Notes: generated by a model from the letters alone, not told the origin. DNA of 64,000 bases from Oligoflexus sp. (GCA_014378195.1 JACMOC010000083.1:1-64000), one strand, 5' to 3'. Counted from the stretch's first letter, positions 16,576-26,188 are shown. Program-made: numbers and translations.

Positions 16576-16649
16576 ATTAGGCTCCCCGTAAGATGAGAAC
16601 GCTATAGTATATGGGCCCCATCTAATTCCAAGAGTCTTTCCTTACAGAG

Positions 16650-18425
16650 TTAAAGAACATCAATCCAGGCTGGACTGGCCGCAAAAGCTGCGTTTATAAG
16701 CCCCACGTGCGAATAGGTTTGTGGGAAATTGCCAAGGTGGCGTTTATTAACATTATCCCAATGCTCCGGAAGGAGACCGAGCGAGTTGGCGCACTCTTTA
16801 AGTTGATCCAGGACCCTCAGACCTTTGTCTTTACAGCCACATACGGCCCAAGCTTGCGCGAGCCAGAAGGAACAAATAAGAAACGCACTTTCGGGTTTGC
16901 CAAAATCATCCTGGCGTTTGTAGCGATACAGATAAGACGATGCGCTATCAGGAACTTCGGAACCCAGTGCGGCAGCGATGCCTATCGTTGTGCTCAGGCA
17001 CAACTCTCTATCGGGATATCCGAGTATCGGCAAAAGTAAAACCGACGCATCAAAGGAATCGTCTTCGGGTCCGTTCCTGACAATGCCGTCTTTTACGGCA
17101 GCCCGAATGCGAGCGGCGGCTCTTTCGCGGTGCTGTTTGAAGCGATTTAAAGCCAGAGGTTCGGCGCTAGGAAATGGCCGTAACGCCAGGATCTTAACGA
17201 TGCGATCGAGGCCAGCCCAACACATGATATTGGTGAAAGTATGCTCCTGCTGAAGCCCACGCAGTTCCCAAAGCCCCGCATCCGGCTGTCCGATGCTTTG
17301 AATACATTTATCGCCGAGCCAGAGAAGCATTTTTTCAAGGTGGGCATTCCGCAGGTGATGAAAACGTTCGTCACGGTAAATGGGGGCAAGGGTTAACACG
17401 AGTTCCCCATAAACATCATTTTGCACCTGTGTAGCAGCTGCATTTCGAATACGAACGGGCCTCGAGTCCTGATAACCTTCCCAGTTCTCCATAGTCTGCT
17501 CAGGGATGGGCAGTTGTTTATCGATCGTATAAACCGGAGCCAGATCCTTCTGATAATCCACGATGTTCATGACGAAATGAAGAAAGCCCTCCATTTCCTC
17601 GAAATGGCTCAAATGAAACAGCGCACTCAAAGTGAAAAACGTATCGCGGAGCCAACAATAACGATAGTCCCAGTTGCGTGGTGCCCCCGGGTGCTCAGGC
17701 AGACTGGTGGTCGTAGCGGCGAGGACAGCGCCGGTATCTTCGTAACAATGAAGCTTGAGGGTGATCGCAGAACGAATCACTTCGCCCTGGAACAGCGAGG
17801 GTATGGATGCATGCTTGACCCAAGTTCGCCAGTAGCTTTCGGTTTTGTCTAAAAACTGCGTTGCAACCTGTTTAAGATCGTCCTCAAGAGGCATGTCCCA
17901 CAGAACAGCGAAGTAGAGAGGCTCTTGAAGCAGAAACTCCTGTTCGGAAAGTAGATAAGTTAGAGGCATGTTCGTGACGAGCCGCAGTACGCCCCCATCC
18001 ATCGGGAACCGCAAATGACTATTGCCTCTCTGCGCCCTTACATGGTCTTTGCTCCAGCCTTTGATGGGCTTGAACTTCACCTTGATGCGCGTAAAACCGC
18101 TGATGGGTTCGACGATTCGAAAAAAAGCAGCCGGTCTATACATACGACCATGCTGCTCAAAACGAGGGCAAAAATCGGTAATCTTAAACTTCTGCTCATC
18201 GCTCAGAGTCCATTCTGATTCGAGTATTGCTGTGTTTGTACGATAGCGCTGATGGATAGTCGCGTGATCAACGGGACAAACAGTGAAAGTTCCGCCCTCA
18301 CTATCGAGTAAATCGCCAAACACCGGAGCACTGTCGGGACGAGGCATGCAGAGCCAGGTTAGCCCTCCATGTTGGTTGATCAGTCCCGACACCTGGCAGT
18401 TCCCTACAAGTCCAAGCTGATACAT
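16650..18425 (-). CDS. GH15 glucoamylase/trehalase-type glucosidase
   Basis: A 591-residue member of glycoside hydrolase family 15, counted from the ATG at 18425, which has GGAGGA seven bases upstream. The frame could extend to 18464. An N-terminal beta-sandwich (about 1-220) is followed by the (alpha/alpha)6 barrel with the substrate block NWDYRYCWLRD, the general acid Glu in DAGLWELRG and the general base Glu in LLPEHWD. No signal peptide is present, so it acts in the cytosol, probably on trehalose or malto-oligosaccharides released during storage-glycan turnover. The exact substrate cannot be read. It is bounded on both sides by pseudogenes. Confidence 0.92.
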   Translation of the reverse strand: MYQLGLVGNCQVSGLINQHGGLTWLCMPRPDSAPVFGDLLDSEGGTFTVCPVDHATIHQRYRTNTAILESEWTLSDEQKFKITDFCPRFEQHGRMYRPAAFFRIVEPISGFTRIKVKFKPIKGWSKDHVRAQRGNSHLRFPMDGGVLRLVTNMPLTYLLSEQEFLLQEPLYFAVLWDMPLEDDLKQVATQFLDKTESYWRTWVKHASIPSLFQGEVIRSAITLKLHCYEDTGAVLAATTTSLPEHPGAPRNWDYRYCWLRDTFFTLSALFHLSHFEEMEGFLHFVMNIVDYQKDLAPVYTIDKQLPIPEQTMENWEGYQDSRPVRIRNAAATQVQNDVYGELVLTLAPIYRDERFHHLRNAHLEKMLLWLGDKCIQSIGQPDAGLWELRGLQQEHTFTNIMCWAGLDRIVKILALRPFPSAEPLALNRFKQHRERAAARIRAAVKDGIVRNGPEDDSFDASVLLLPILGYPDRELCLSTTIGIAAALGSEVPDSASSYLYRYKRQDDFGKPESAFLICSFWLAQAWAVCGCKDKGLRVLDQLKECANSLGLLPEHWDNVNKRHLGNFPQTYSHVGLINAAFAASPAWIDVL

Positions 18426-18617
18426 AGAGAGTCCTCCGAATTCCTGAAGGGGTTCGTCTATCATCCATACGATCTAGGAATTCATAGGGAGTCGCAAGAT
18501 TGAAAAGTAAATTCGAGGTATCCACGTTCGCTCACTTGTCGGCAGAAGATGCATGTTTTTGGACTTTTTTTGATCCCAATCCGTTTAAATACCCGAAAGA
18601 AAGTGTTGGCCTTTGAA

Positions 18618-18891
18618 TTACGGCGGGGTGTTTTTGAGTTTGGGAAAAACCTTACCGACTTTGGCAAGCAAATATTCGCCGTAAGTCCCCGTAAAAGAAT
18701 GAACGTCTGCTTTATCCCAACGGTCTTCGCTGGCCTGAACCTGGGCTTTGGAAAAGAGCTCGGGATCGAGAGGGAGCGGCTCTATAGAAAAACCCTTTGT
18801 CGATACACGCCTCACGTAACGCTCGGGCAGTATATTCGCGATCCTTGCCGGCGAGGAGAGGGGCCACATCGATGATGGGAAGGTCTTGCAT
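18618..18891 (-). pseudogene. Gutted isopenicillin-N-synthase-like oxygenase
   Basis: The ATG at 18891, preceded by AAGGA, opens the typical N-terminus of isopenicillin-N-synthase-type 2OG-Fe(II) oxygenases (LPIIDVAPLLAG, ALREACIDKGFFY). After about 36 residues the frame is lost. A second frame then carries a tail ending in TYGEYLLAKVGKVFP, the usual C-terminus of the same family. The central barrel with its iron ligands is missing, so most of a gene of about 1 kb has been deleted. Confidence 0.78.
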
Positions 18892-18960
18892 AAACTTATC
18901 CTTAACGGCGGAAGTTGCTATGTAAAATAGCGCATGAGCCCAGTGAGCACAATCCTAAGC

Positions 18961-18997
18961 TGGAAAAGTAAACGGCGCTCCCCGATGGAAGCGCCGT
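18961..18997 (-). terminator. Terminator of the PA14 lipoprotein gene
   Basis: On the minus strand the hairpin ACGGCGCT ... AGCGCCGT is followed by TTTACTTTT, 54 bases past the stop of the gene that ends at 19051. Confidence 0.65.
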
Positions 18998-19050
18998 GTG
19001 AACTATGAAAATCGATTTCTTCTGATCTTTTTCTCTAAGTTAAAATCGGA

Positions 19051-19950
19051 TCAAGGGCGAGACATAACGGCTGCTGGAATGTAGACTTTCGCGTTGCTTC
19101 CGGGTGTTTGCCAGAAGAGTTCCAGGGCGATGCGGTACCGTGGACCTTGGTAGTAGCGTACGTGGAAGTCGTGGATACCGACTCCGAGGTAACGGCTTCC
19201 GGTTTTCTCGATCTGCGCGTGGTTTCCATCGTTGGTGATCACAGTACTGTTATCGATAGAAAGGATACTGCCATCATCGGAATTCAGGAAAAATTGGTAC
19301 GTGCCGGCTGTTGTGATATTCACTTTGAACTTCATGTCGAGTGCAAACCATTCAAAGATATCTGAGACGCCTGGGAAACCCTGGGTAAAATCACGGTCGG
19401 CAATATTAAGCTGGTTAACACAGACATTCCCTTCAGGAGTCATAGTCGAAAAGTCTGGCAAGTGGTCCGTTGTCGAAGGAAGTTTATAGAGTTGAGCTTC
19501 GACAGCGAGGTTTGCGTGGTTCACACAGTCCGAGAATAAAGGCGCGTTTGGACTGGCAGCACCATTGGTACCTGTTGAACCACTGCCACCTGAAGTCGAC
19601 CCACCTGCTGTACCGCTCCCGGCTCCGGCGGTCGATCCTGTTCCACTACCGGAAGTCGAACCTACGCCAGTCCCTGAAGTGCCTGTTGCCGCTACCGCTG
19701 CTCCACTTGGCTTTGCAGCTGCACCTGTGGTGTCGGTTTTATTTGCAACCGTTACACCTGTTGGAGCAGTGCTGTCATAAGTAGTGGGATTGACAGTGTC
19801 CGGTGGGGGCGTCTCAGTCGCTGCTTTTATAGCCGCCTCTGCAGCGGAGGTTTTCTCTGCGAACTGGGTGCTGTCCGAACAGGCCACGAGCGCGATCAAC
19901 AAGCTGCCTTGAAACAAGATGCGGGAAATAAAAGTAAATCGTGTTTTCAT
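19051..19950 (-). CDS. PA14-domain lipoprotein with Gly/Ser linker
   Basis: A 299-residue lipoprotein (lipobox LVAC, Cys24). Residues about 80-130 form a Gly/Ser/Thr-rich flexible stalk. The C-terminal 150 residues match a PA14-type beta-barrel of the fibro-slime subtype: a Phe-Glu-Trp-Phe region, YQFFLNSDDGSILSID with the Asp-Asp carbohydrate-type loop, GIHDFHVRYYQGP, and a closing LFW strand. PA14 domains bind glycans or act as adhesion modules. Display at the outer surface on a stalk is the likely layout. Stand-alone gene with its own terminator. Confidence 0.85.
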   Translation of the reverse strand: MKTRFTFISRILFQGSLLIALVACSDSTQFAEKTSAAEAAIKAATETPPPDTVNPTTYDSTAPTGVTVANKTDTTGAAAKPSGAAVAATGTSGTGVGSTSGSGTGSTAGAGSGTAGGSTSGGSGSTGTNGAASPNAPLFSDCVNHANLAVEAQLYKLPSTTDHLPDFSTMTPEGNVCVNQLNIADRDFTQGFPGVSDIFEWFALDMKFKVNITTAGTYQFFLNSDDGSILSIDNSTVITNDGNHAQIEKTGSRYLGVGIHDFHVRYYQGPRYRIALELFWQTPGSNAKVYIPAAVMSRP

Positions 19951-20324
19951 AGTCGTTACTCCTCTAAGTGTGGGCCCTCGTAAAGAGCTTATAAATTCAT
20001 TCGGTGGGAATTCAAAAAGCCTTAGCGTTTTGCCAAAAAATATATAAACCTAATTTTAAACCATTAGTATCAATGAGTTGCAATTATGAATTTGGCAGCA
20101 AAATCGGGTATTTTCGTCACGATTAATTGACTTCTGACGAATAATTTGTTCTGTGAGGCTCAGATGAGCCCGAATCTTACGCATGATCAGAAAACAAGAT
20201 CCTCACTTAAACTCTGTAGTAGGAACACCGCTGTTCAGTTTTGATTGCAAAGACCGATATCTCAAGAGGATGAGTGCACCTGTGCCTACCGGCATGCTGA
20301 AAACAGACTTGAGGGCCTAAGCTT
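19951..20324. other. Divergent intergenic region
   Basis: A 374-base A/T-rich spacer between divergent genes. It must hold both promoters. I could not find a -35/-10 pair strong enough to report, and no gene or RNA structure is evident. Confidence 0.5.
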
Positions 20325-21044
20325 ATGGCAATCACATGGAATTTCACATTCGTAAGACGCTGGCCGCGATTTACCAAAAATTTAATCCTTTTTGTCTTCA
20401 CCTTGTTCGGCACCAAAGCCCACGCTCAAGACGCTTCATTATATCCGAGTTTTCTTTTTGATATGAGATATGGATTCATCACGAGCAAAAGCAAACTAGT
20501 TGTTAGTAACGATACGGGGAGCGCGCTTGGCTATGGCGTTGGCGCATTTGCAGGGCAGTCGCGAAACATCGAGTTTCATCTCGGGTTTGAAACGGATACC
20601 ACGCCTTACCTTTTGAACAAAAGTAATGTGAGCTACGACTGGCAAGATACAAAGCTTCGTTACCATTATGGCTACTTTTATGCGGGTGCGGTGTTTTCCC
20701 GACTGAATTTGAAGGTGAAATCAGCCGGCGCTGATACTGTCGATGCTTCCGGCTCTGGCTATGGTGGGTCGACGGGATTTCTTTTGCCCCTTGGTAAAGC
20801 TTCCGTTTTCCGAACTGACATCTCGACGGTCTCCATTTCTAAAATGACCAATGCTCTGACGGGCACTGCGTCCGTACCCTCCCGGCTCGACATCGATATC
20901 GGTGCCTCTGTTGAAACGGGATGGAAATGGCTCGACTTCGATTTTGGTTATCGAATGCGTACTTTGAGCATCAAAAGGGATAAAGCTTATAGCGATACAG
21001 AAACTTGCACGTATATCGGGCTTCGATTGCAAACTACTCACTGA
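20325..21044 (+). CDS. Predicted outer-membrane beta-barrel protein
   Basis: A 239-residue protein with a basic n-region, a hydrophobic FVFTLFGTKAHA segment and cleavage before QDA. The mature part alternates short amphipathic strands (Tyr, Phe and Gly rich, for example YGYFYAGAVFSRL and YIGLRLQTTH at the end), as in small eight- to ten-stranded outer-membrane barrels. I do not recognise a specific family. The ribosome site is GAGGG, nine bases upstream. No operon partner. Confidence 0.65.
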   Translation: MAITWNFTFVRRWPRFTKNLILFVFTLFGTKAHAQDASLYPSFLFDMRYGFITSKSKLVVSNDTGSALGYGVGAFAGQSRNIEFHLGFETDTTPYLLNKSNVSYDWQDTKLRYHYGYFYAGAVFSRLNLKVKSAGADTVDASGSGYGGSTGFLLPLGKASVFRTDISTVSISKMTNALTGTASVPSRLDIDIGASVETGWKWLDFDFGYRMRTLSIKRDKAYSDTETCTYIGLRLQTTH

Positions 21045-21262
21045 GGCATAAAGAATTTTTTAAGATCTTTATTTGGTGTACACCGACTATTATCAAGAGT
21101 CATGAAACCGAAGTAGGACCCCGCGTGCATAGTCAATTTTCTGCTTTTAACCCTATCACTAGTCGATCGATGTATCGCCCCAGCACTTCGCGGTCCTGAC
21201 GGGAATCCGGCTCGATTATACCGATCCGTCTCCATTTCAAGGCGAATTGATAAAAGCCGTAT

Positions 21263-22144
21263 TTAGCTCTTACGCATCCACTTTTTGTATAGATCAAGGC
21301 GGCGATCAGCTAGGTTTTTGACCGTCCCGTGCGAGCGTGCACTCTCAATTTCTTCCATTCTGAGATCAGCAAGCACCAGTTGAGCCACATTTGGTGTCGC
21401 TTCGACTGCTATTCCCTGACGGGCAAAATTATAATCGCAAGGCGTCAGGATACAGCTTTGTGCGAATTGCGAATCCATATTGAAAACGCCCGTGAGCTGA
21501 CCAACATTTCCCGATAATATGACGTAACATTGGTTTTCTATCGCGCGCGCGTGACTGCATAGCCTGACTCTCAGATAACCGGCTTCGTCATCGGTGCAGA
21601 ACGGGATGAACAGGAGCCGTGCTCCTGCATCGACCAGGTGACGACTCAACTCGGGAAATTCGCTGTCGTAACACACCATCACACCGATCGGACCGAATTC
21701 TGTTTCTATGGGCGTATTATCCGCCCACCCTTCAACGCCCCAAGCCCGTTTTTCGCTCGGTGTCACGTGGACTTTGCCGCGTGTATGATGGCTGCCATCC
21801 CGTAGGAAAACATGAGCCACGTTTTCGGCGATCCCGTCCGCATTGAGGCTCATGTGAGTCCCTGCTATAACATGTATATCGTGAACTGTGGCAAGGTCAG
21901 TCATTAGCGCGATATAACGATCTGTATAGGAACTAAGGATTTTGATCGCGGCGTTGCCGAGCAATTTCTTTTTTTCGATAGAGAGGAGCTGAAGGGTAAG
22001 AAACTCAGGGAAGCATACGAAATGACTCGCATAATCAGCCGCTAGAGCAACCCAATACGTAATCCGTTCGGCGAAATCATCCCAACTGTCGATTTTTTCC
22101 TGAGGATAATTGATAGTGGCTATGCGCGGTCGATGTTTCATCAT
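21263..22144 (-). CDS. Carbon-nitrogen hydrolase (nitrilase superfamily)
   Basis: A 293-residue amidase/nitrilase-fold enzyme from the tandem ATG at 22144/22141, which has GGGAGAGG upstream. A longer frame to 22174 has no such site. The Glu-Lys-Cys triad is complete: Glu47 in CFPEFL, Lys124 in RGKVHVTPSE, Cys158 in MVCYDSEFPE. No signal peptide, so cytosolic. It hydrolyses an amide or nitrile bond. Relatives with this architecture are annotated as omega-amidase-like or N-carbamoyl-type hydrolases, and the substrate is unresolved. It is the last of three minus-strand genes, 67 bases after a small lipoprotein. Confidence 0.9.
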   Translation of the reverse strand: MMKHRPRIATINYPQEKIDSWDDFAERITYWVALAADYASHFVCFPEFLTLQLLSIEKKKLLGNAAIKILSSYTDRYIALMTDLATVHDIHVIAGTHMSLNADGIAENVAHVFLRDGSHHTRGKVHVTPSEKRAWGVEGWADNTPIETEFGPIGVMVCYDSEFPELSRHLVDAGARLLFIPFCTDDEAGYLRVRLCSHARAIENQCYVILSGNVGQLTGVFNMDSQFAQSCILTPCDYNFARQGIAVEATPNVAQLVLADLRMEEIESARSHGTVKNLADRRLDLYKKWMRKS

Positions 22145-22211
22145 GAATGGCCTCTCCCAGGTTCGAGACACCAATCTAAACCAAAGACCCGCGCGGTGAA
22201 ACCATTCTTCC

Positions 22212-22406
22212 TCAATCTAGAGTTTTTAAGATACCGATTTTTGGATCAATATTATCTTTATTGCCTTGCCATCCATCTTTTTCAACGAGAGGCACAGAGG
22301 CTGTGTTTGCCGGACTTGTCTGCTTTGTAGCCACAGATGTTTTGCTGCGGCAGGCAACACCAAGGAGAGCAAAGTTGACGAGCGTACTAAGTAAAAAGAG
22401 CTTCAT
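22212..22406 (-). CDS. Small lipoprotein, 64 residues
   Basis: A short lipoprotein with a signal peptide and lipobox LGVAC (Cys19). The mature part is only about 45 residues, Ser/Thr/Lys rich and probably unstructured. Its ATG overlaps the stop of the upstream protease gene by four bases (ATGA), so the two are translationally coupled. The function is unknown; such small lipoproteins can act as chaperones or inhibitors of the coupled protease, which here is only a guess. Confidence 0.65.
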   Translation of the reverse strand: MKLFLLSTLVNFALLGVACRSKTSVATKQTSPANTASVPLVEKDGWQGNKDNIDPKIGILKTLD

Positions 22407-23500
22407 GGTGCTGCCTCTAGAGATATAAGTCTTTGACCAATGACAACACCATTTTTATCAAGGGCGACGAAGCCAAGCTTTTTAAGCTCGGCTGAGCTGT
22501 AAGGCTTCGGACCCGCGAAAAATTTGCGGCCATAGGCCTCCCGGTCGAACACAAGAGCTTCTGATCCGCTCGAAGGTGTCTGGCAGGGAAAAGTTGTTTC
22601 GGGACAGGCGATAACGCGCTCGGTCTGCTCCGTACCCGAGACCTGCAGTATCATTCCATTGGGATCTGGCTGAAGCGAAACATAAAGTTTGGTTCGGGGA
22701 AAAAACATATCGCCGAAATATACGTTTCGGCCGCGTGGGAACTGCTTCTGAAGAACCTTTGAGCCGGCATAAATTGACCACGTTGTCGTTCCAAAATTCC
22801 AGTTGACCGGATCATCGACACTATTTTTGTCCCAACCTGCATCTTCGTATGCTTTCGTACCACCGGTAGCAATCGCGACGAGCATGTTGTCTTCTTTTTT
22901 GAGAACCCCGCCTCCGGAGTTGCCGTTGATGACCCCGATGTTAAAAAACATTCTGGTGCCTTTCACAGATTTATTTTGACCTTCGGCATAGGTCCCGCGC
23001 CATACTCTGGCCTTGTCATCTGGAAAACCCACAGTAAAAAGCATATCGCCCTGGTCCTTGAATTCGGATCCGTAGACATCGCTCGGGTCGATTGCGATGA
23101 ACGGCGGGAAGGTCTGTGTCGAAGGCATGGGCGAGGTCCATTCCACATGTGTGATGGTATAATCCAGATCGGCGTTATCTTCGAGTATATCTGTGATCAC
23201 GATGTCAGGCGCGCTCGATGTGAGAACGGACCATCCACTTTGAATAGGCTTGCCCTTTTTGAGTTGGCAATGATGTGCGGTAAGAAAAAGATTTGGGCTG
23301 AGGAGAGTTCCCGAACACCCACTCGCATGAGCGGTCCAATTGATTTCAATTGCGCTGGCCGCGTGGCGGCGATTAGGGTTCGACTCATCAGCGGCATATA
23401 TATTTTTGAGGCTACTCACATCAGTGAGCGGATGACACCCACTGAAGGCGCTGCACAAAGCGAGACTCCACACGACCCGGTGCAGCCTGAAATTTTGCAT
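22403..23500 (-). CDS. Trypsin/V8-like serine protease lipoprotein
   Basis: A 365-residue lipoprotein protease from the ATG at 23500, which has GGGAG six bases upstream. The frame extends to 23581 without a signal. Lipobox FSGC, Cys22. The triad is His77 in LTAHHC, an Asp near 113 in NADLDYTI, and Ser195 in NGNSGGGV. The order and spacing match V8/glutamyl-endopeptidase-like S1B enzymes. About 130 residues beyond the core contain a Cys pair and no recognised domain. Coupled to the small lipoprotein that follows. One of four lipidated S1 proteases in the window. Confidence 0.85.
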   Translation of the reverse strand: MQNFRLHRVVWSLALCSAFSGCHPLTDVSSLKNIYAADESNPNRRHAASAIEINWTAHASGCSGTLLSPNLFLTAHHCQLKKGKPIQSGWSVLTSSAPDIVITDILEDNADLDYTITHVEWTSPMPSTQTFPPFIAIDPSDVYGSEFKDQGDMLFTVGFPDDKARVWRGTYAEGQNKSVKGTRMFFNIGVINGNSGGGVLKKEDNMLVAIATGGTKAYEDAGWDKNSVDDPVNWNFGTTTWSIYAGSKVLQKQFPRGRNVYFGDMFFPRTKLYVSLQPDPNGMILQVSGTEQTERVIACPETTFPCQTPSSGSEALVFDREAYGRKFFAGPKPYSSAELKKLGFVALDKNGVVIGQRLISLEAAP

Positions 23501-23742
23501 AAATATCTCCCGAACCGATAAGGTGGCTAGCGTATGACAAGGACAGCCCCGCCGGCTTAGGCGGTAAGTTAGCTGATCCATTGAGTATAATTCATAGCCA
23601 TCGGGGCCGCCAGTCCAGCGGTACCGGCGACTTTGGAGAGGACAGTCAAAACGTCAAACACGCTTGCATTACGGTAGGATATCGCTATTATTCGCGATCG
23701 GATTGAGTTGCCCAGAGCGCGGGTGGGAAAGGAATAGTCAAA

Positions 23743-24768
23743 ATGACGCAATCAACCTTTGAACGCGAGATTACAACCCTCTCTTTTTATCGATATGTTC
23801 ACCTCAAAAATCTGAATAGCCTCATGGAAGAGCTGAGATCCGAGTGGAGCAGCCTCGGCGTCATGGGGCGTACCTACATTGCAGAAGAAGGCGTCAATGC
23901 TCAGGTGAGCGTGCCAACCGCCAGACTGGAAGCGTTCAAAGCTGCCGTTTGGAGAGTTTTCCCTGAGATCCCTTTCAAAATTGCTGTCGAAGAGCGAACC
24001 GAAGCCTTCACAAAACTCAAAATAAAAGTCCGTAAGAAGCTCGTGGCTGATGGCCTTACCGACGAAGCTTTTGATGTCACGCAAGTCGGAACTCACCTTT
24101 CCGCCCGCGCGTTCAACGAAGCCATAGCCGAGGAGGGAACAATAGTTGTCGACCTTCGCAACCATTACGAATGCGAAGTAGGGCGCTTCGAAAATGCCAT
24201 CCTGCCGGAAGCCAACACGTTTCGCGAGGCACTTCCTGAAGTTCTGGACGCGCTCAAGGGCAAAGAAGATAAAAAACTTCTTCTGTACTGCACGGGTGGT
24301 ATTCGGTGTGAAAAAGCCAGTGCCTGGTTTAAGTTTAACGGTTTTACGGATGTCAACCAGTTGCATGGTGGAATCATCGATTATGCGCGCCAGGTGAAGG
24401 AAGAGGGGCTGCCTTCCCTTTATCGCGGCAAAAATTTTGTTTTTGACAGGCGTCTTAGCGAAGCTATTACGGAAGACGTACTCGCAAGCTGTCATCAGTG
24501 CGAAAAGCCGTGGGACCTGCATAGGAACTGTCGGTTCGAAGGATGCAATCGCCTTTTTCTGCAATGTCCTGCCTGCCGTGCCGAATTCGGGGGCTGCTGT
24601 TCAAAAACCTGTCAGGACATTATGCAGAAGCCAAAAGAAGAGCGCGTGGCACTCCAACAAGCCTGGGAAGCAAAGGGCGGCCCCAAACACTATTGGAGCA
24701 AGACCCGTTTACCCTTCGAGCTCGTTCGCGCAGACAGGCCATTGGACGAGCCCCTGCCTGTCTCCTGA
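23743..24768 (+). CDS. trhO: tRNA uridine 5-oxyacetic acid precursor hydroxylase TrhO
   Basis: A 341-residue rhodanese-domain protein of the TrhO (YceA) family, which makes 5-hydroxyuridine at tRNA position 34 with oxygen. An N-terminal acylphosphatase-like domain with GRTYIAEEGVNAQ spans residues 1-95. The rhodanese domain spans about 125-225 with active-site Cys183 in LYCTGGIRCEKAS (second Cys 189). A Cys-rich tail with nine Cys between 250 and 290 is probably metal binding. All are standard for the family. Cytosolic; single gene. Confidence 0.95.
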   Translation: MTQSTFEREITTLSFYRYVHLKNLNSLMEELRSEWSSLGVMGRTYIAEEGVNAQVSVPTARLEAFKAAVWRVFPEIPFKIAVEERTEAFTKLKIKVRKKLVADGLTDEAFDVTQVGTHLSARAFNEAIAEEGTIVVDLRNHYECEVGRFENAILPEANTFREALPEVLDALKGKEDKKLLLYCTGGIRCEKASAWFKFNGFTDVNQLHGGIIDYARQVKEEGLPSLYRGKNFVFDRRLSEAITEDVLASCHQCEKPWDLHRNCRFEGCNRLFLQCPACRAEFGGCCSKTCQDIMQKPKEERVALQQAWEAKGGPKHYWSKTRLPFELVRADRPLDEPLPVS

Positions 24769-24883
24769 GGTACAAAACTCCTATTTCTTTTGCGACTTAC
24801 TCTCCGCCCACGAAGAAGAATCTGCTAAACTAGATTTCACGACGTGAATGGTCCTGCGGGGCCACTTGGTGGCAGGAGTTACG

Positions 24884-26188
24884 GTGAAAGACAAAGAGGT
24901 CCATTCCTTTCATTCTGGCATGTTCGTGCTGCCCCTTACCCTCGTCCTCCTCTCAGGCTGCCTCTCGAGTGAAAGCCGAGTCGAATTCAATCAAGTGCTG
25001 CTTCCTCACATGACGGAAATCGGCAAGATTGCCGTTGTTCTCGATGGAACTTTCGAGCCAAAAATCGCCGATGAAATCGTTGAGAGCCTCAAAAAGTGTC
25101 CCCTCTATACCGATGTGCGTGTCCTCGATAAATCGTTTAATATCGGTAGCGCGGCTTCCGAAGAAGCTTTTGCCCTTCATCTCAGCAAATATGCAAAAAC
25201 CAGCGGCGGCCTTCTGCGAATTCGGATGGAACATAGCGAGAACACAGAGGAGACTGACAAGTCGCAATCCTTTTTACTCTTTGATCAACCGACCTATGAT
25301 TGGTTTCCCGCGTTTGGGGTCCCCTTGAATGGAACGATGGGGTTTGCAACTGGAATGGAAATCGCGCCAGAGGTAAAAAAGCGAAGGCGGACGCCTCTCA
25401 TACGGACGAGCCGAACTCAGCAGGTTTATCGTATGAGCCTCTACAATAAAAGTACGGGAAAGATCGTCTTTGATCGTATCGGCAAAAACACGTCCTCGCT
25501 CAGCGTTTTTTCCAAAGATCCGGCTTTTAAAAAGGCCCAGTTTGATACTCTCGTTCGCGGAAGTCTTTTACAGGATGTCGCCTTTTATAGCTGCCCCCCG
25601 TCTGCGGCAGTGGTCCGGCATCTATATCCCTCGACGGCCAATTCAAATGCAGCTCGGACGATTGGCGAGGGCATAGCGTCAGCCGACGCAGGAGATTGGG
25701 ATGCCGCAGCCACCAAATGGAATGCAGTTTTGGCTAACGATCCGAAAAACACTCTGGCTCATCACAATATCGGTGTTTTTTACGAGCGCAACGGCGATGT
25801 CATGGAGGCGTTGAAACATTATCGCCTCGGCGTCCGCGACCGCAGAATAACCGAAGATGCCTTTGGCGAAATCATCGGTAATTATCTGCCGCAGGATTCA
25901 GCGATGGAAGCTATGGTCGCGCAGGTCACGGGCGGAAACTGGATATTCGTTGACGTTCCGGAAGGCGAAAAACGCACCCGTGGATCCGTCTATCGTGCAA
26001 CACCTATCATCGATCCTGATAGTTCGCGCGTCATTGGCCAAACCTTGAAGGAAATTGCGACTGTGCGTGTTGTCTCGACTCAAGAAACAAGGCGCGCAGC
26101 GCGCATCCGGGAATATTTGTTGGACAGTCCGATAAGGGCCGGGGACATCGTTGTTTTTGCTGATGTATCACCTTCAAAAGCCCCCTGA
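24884..26188 (+). CDS. Lipoprotein with TPR-like region
   Basis: A 434-residue lipoprotein. I place the start at the GTG at 24884 because AGGAG lies five bases before it and it leaves a compact signal peptide ending in LLSGC (Cys26). The frame reaches back to 24848. The middle has no recognised domain. Residues around 270-325 form a tetratricopeptide pair (AAATKWNAVLANDPKN, AHHNIGVFYERNGDVMEALKHYRLG). The last 80 residues are a small beta-rich domain. It probably sits on the outer membrane as a scaffold. It runs in the same direction as the MFS gene 36 bases on. Confidence 0.78.
   Translation: MKDKEVHSFHSGMFVLPLTLVLLSGCLSSESRVEFNQVLLPHMTEIGKIAVVLDGTFEPKIADEIVESLKKCPLYTDVRVLDKSFNIGSAASEEAFALHLSKYAKTSGGLLRIRMEHSENTEETDKSQSFLLFDQPTYDWFPAFGVPLNGTMGFATGMEIAPEVKKRRRTPLIRTSRTQQVYRMSLYNKSTGKIVFDRIGKNTSSLSVFSKDPAFKKAQFDTLVRGSLLQDVAFYSCPPSAAVVRHLYPSTANSNAARTIGEGIASADAGDWDAAATKWNAVLANDPKNTLAHHNIGVFYERNGDVMEALKHYRLGVRDRRITEDAFGEIIGNYLPQDSAMEAMVAQVTGGNWIFVDVPEGEKRTRGSVYRATPIIDPDSSRVIGQTLKEIATVRVVSTQETRRAARIREYLLDSPIRAGDIVVFADVSPSKAP

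Noticed and set aside
19470-19784. Plus-strand 104- and 71-residue frames
   Set aside because: Shadows of the Gly/Ser-rich linker of the PA14 lipoprotein; Leu/Val/Pro repeats arise from the antisense of that codon pattern.
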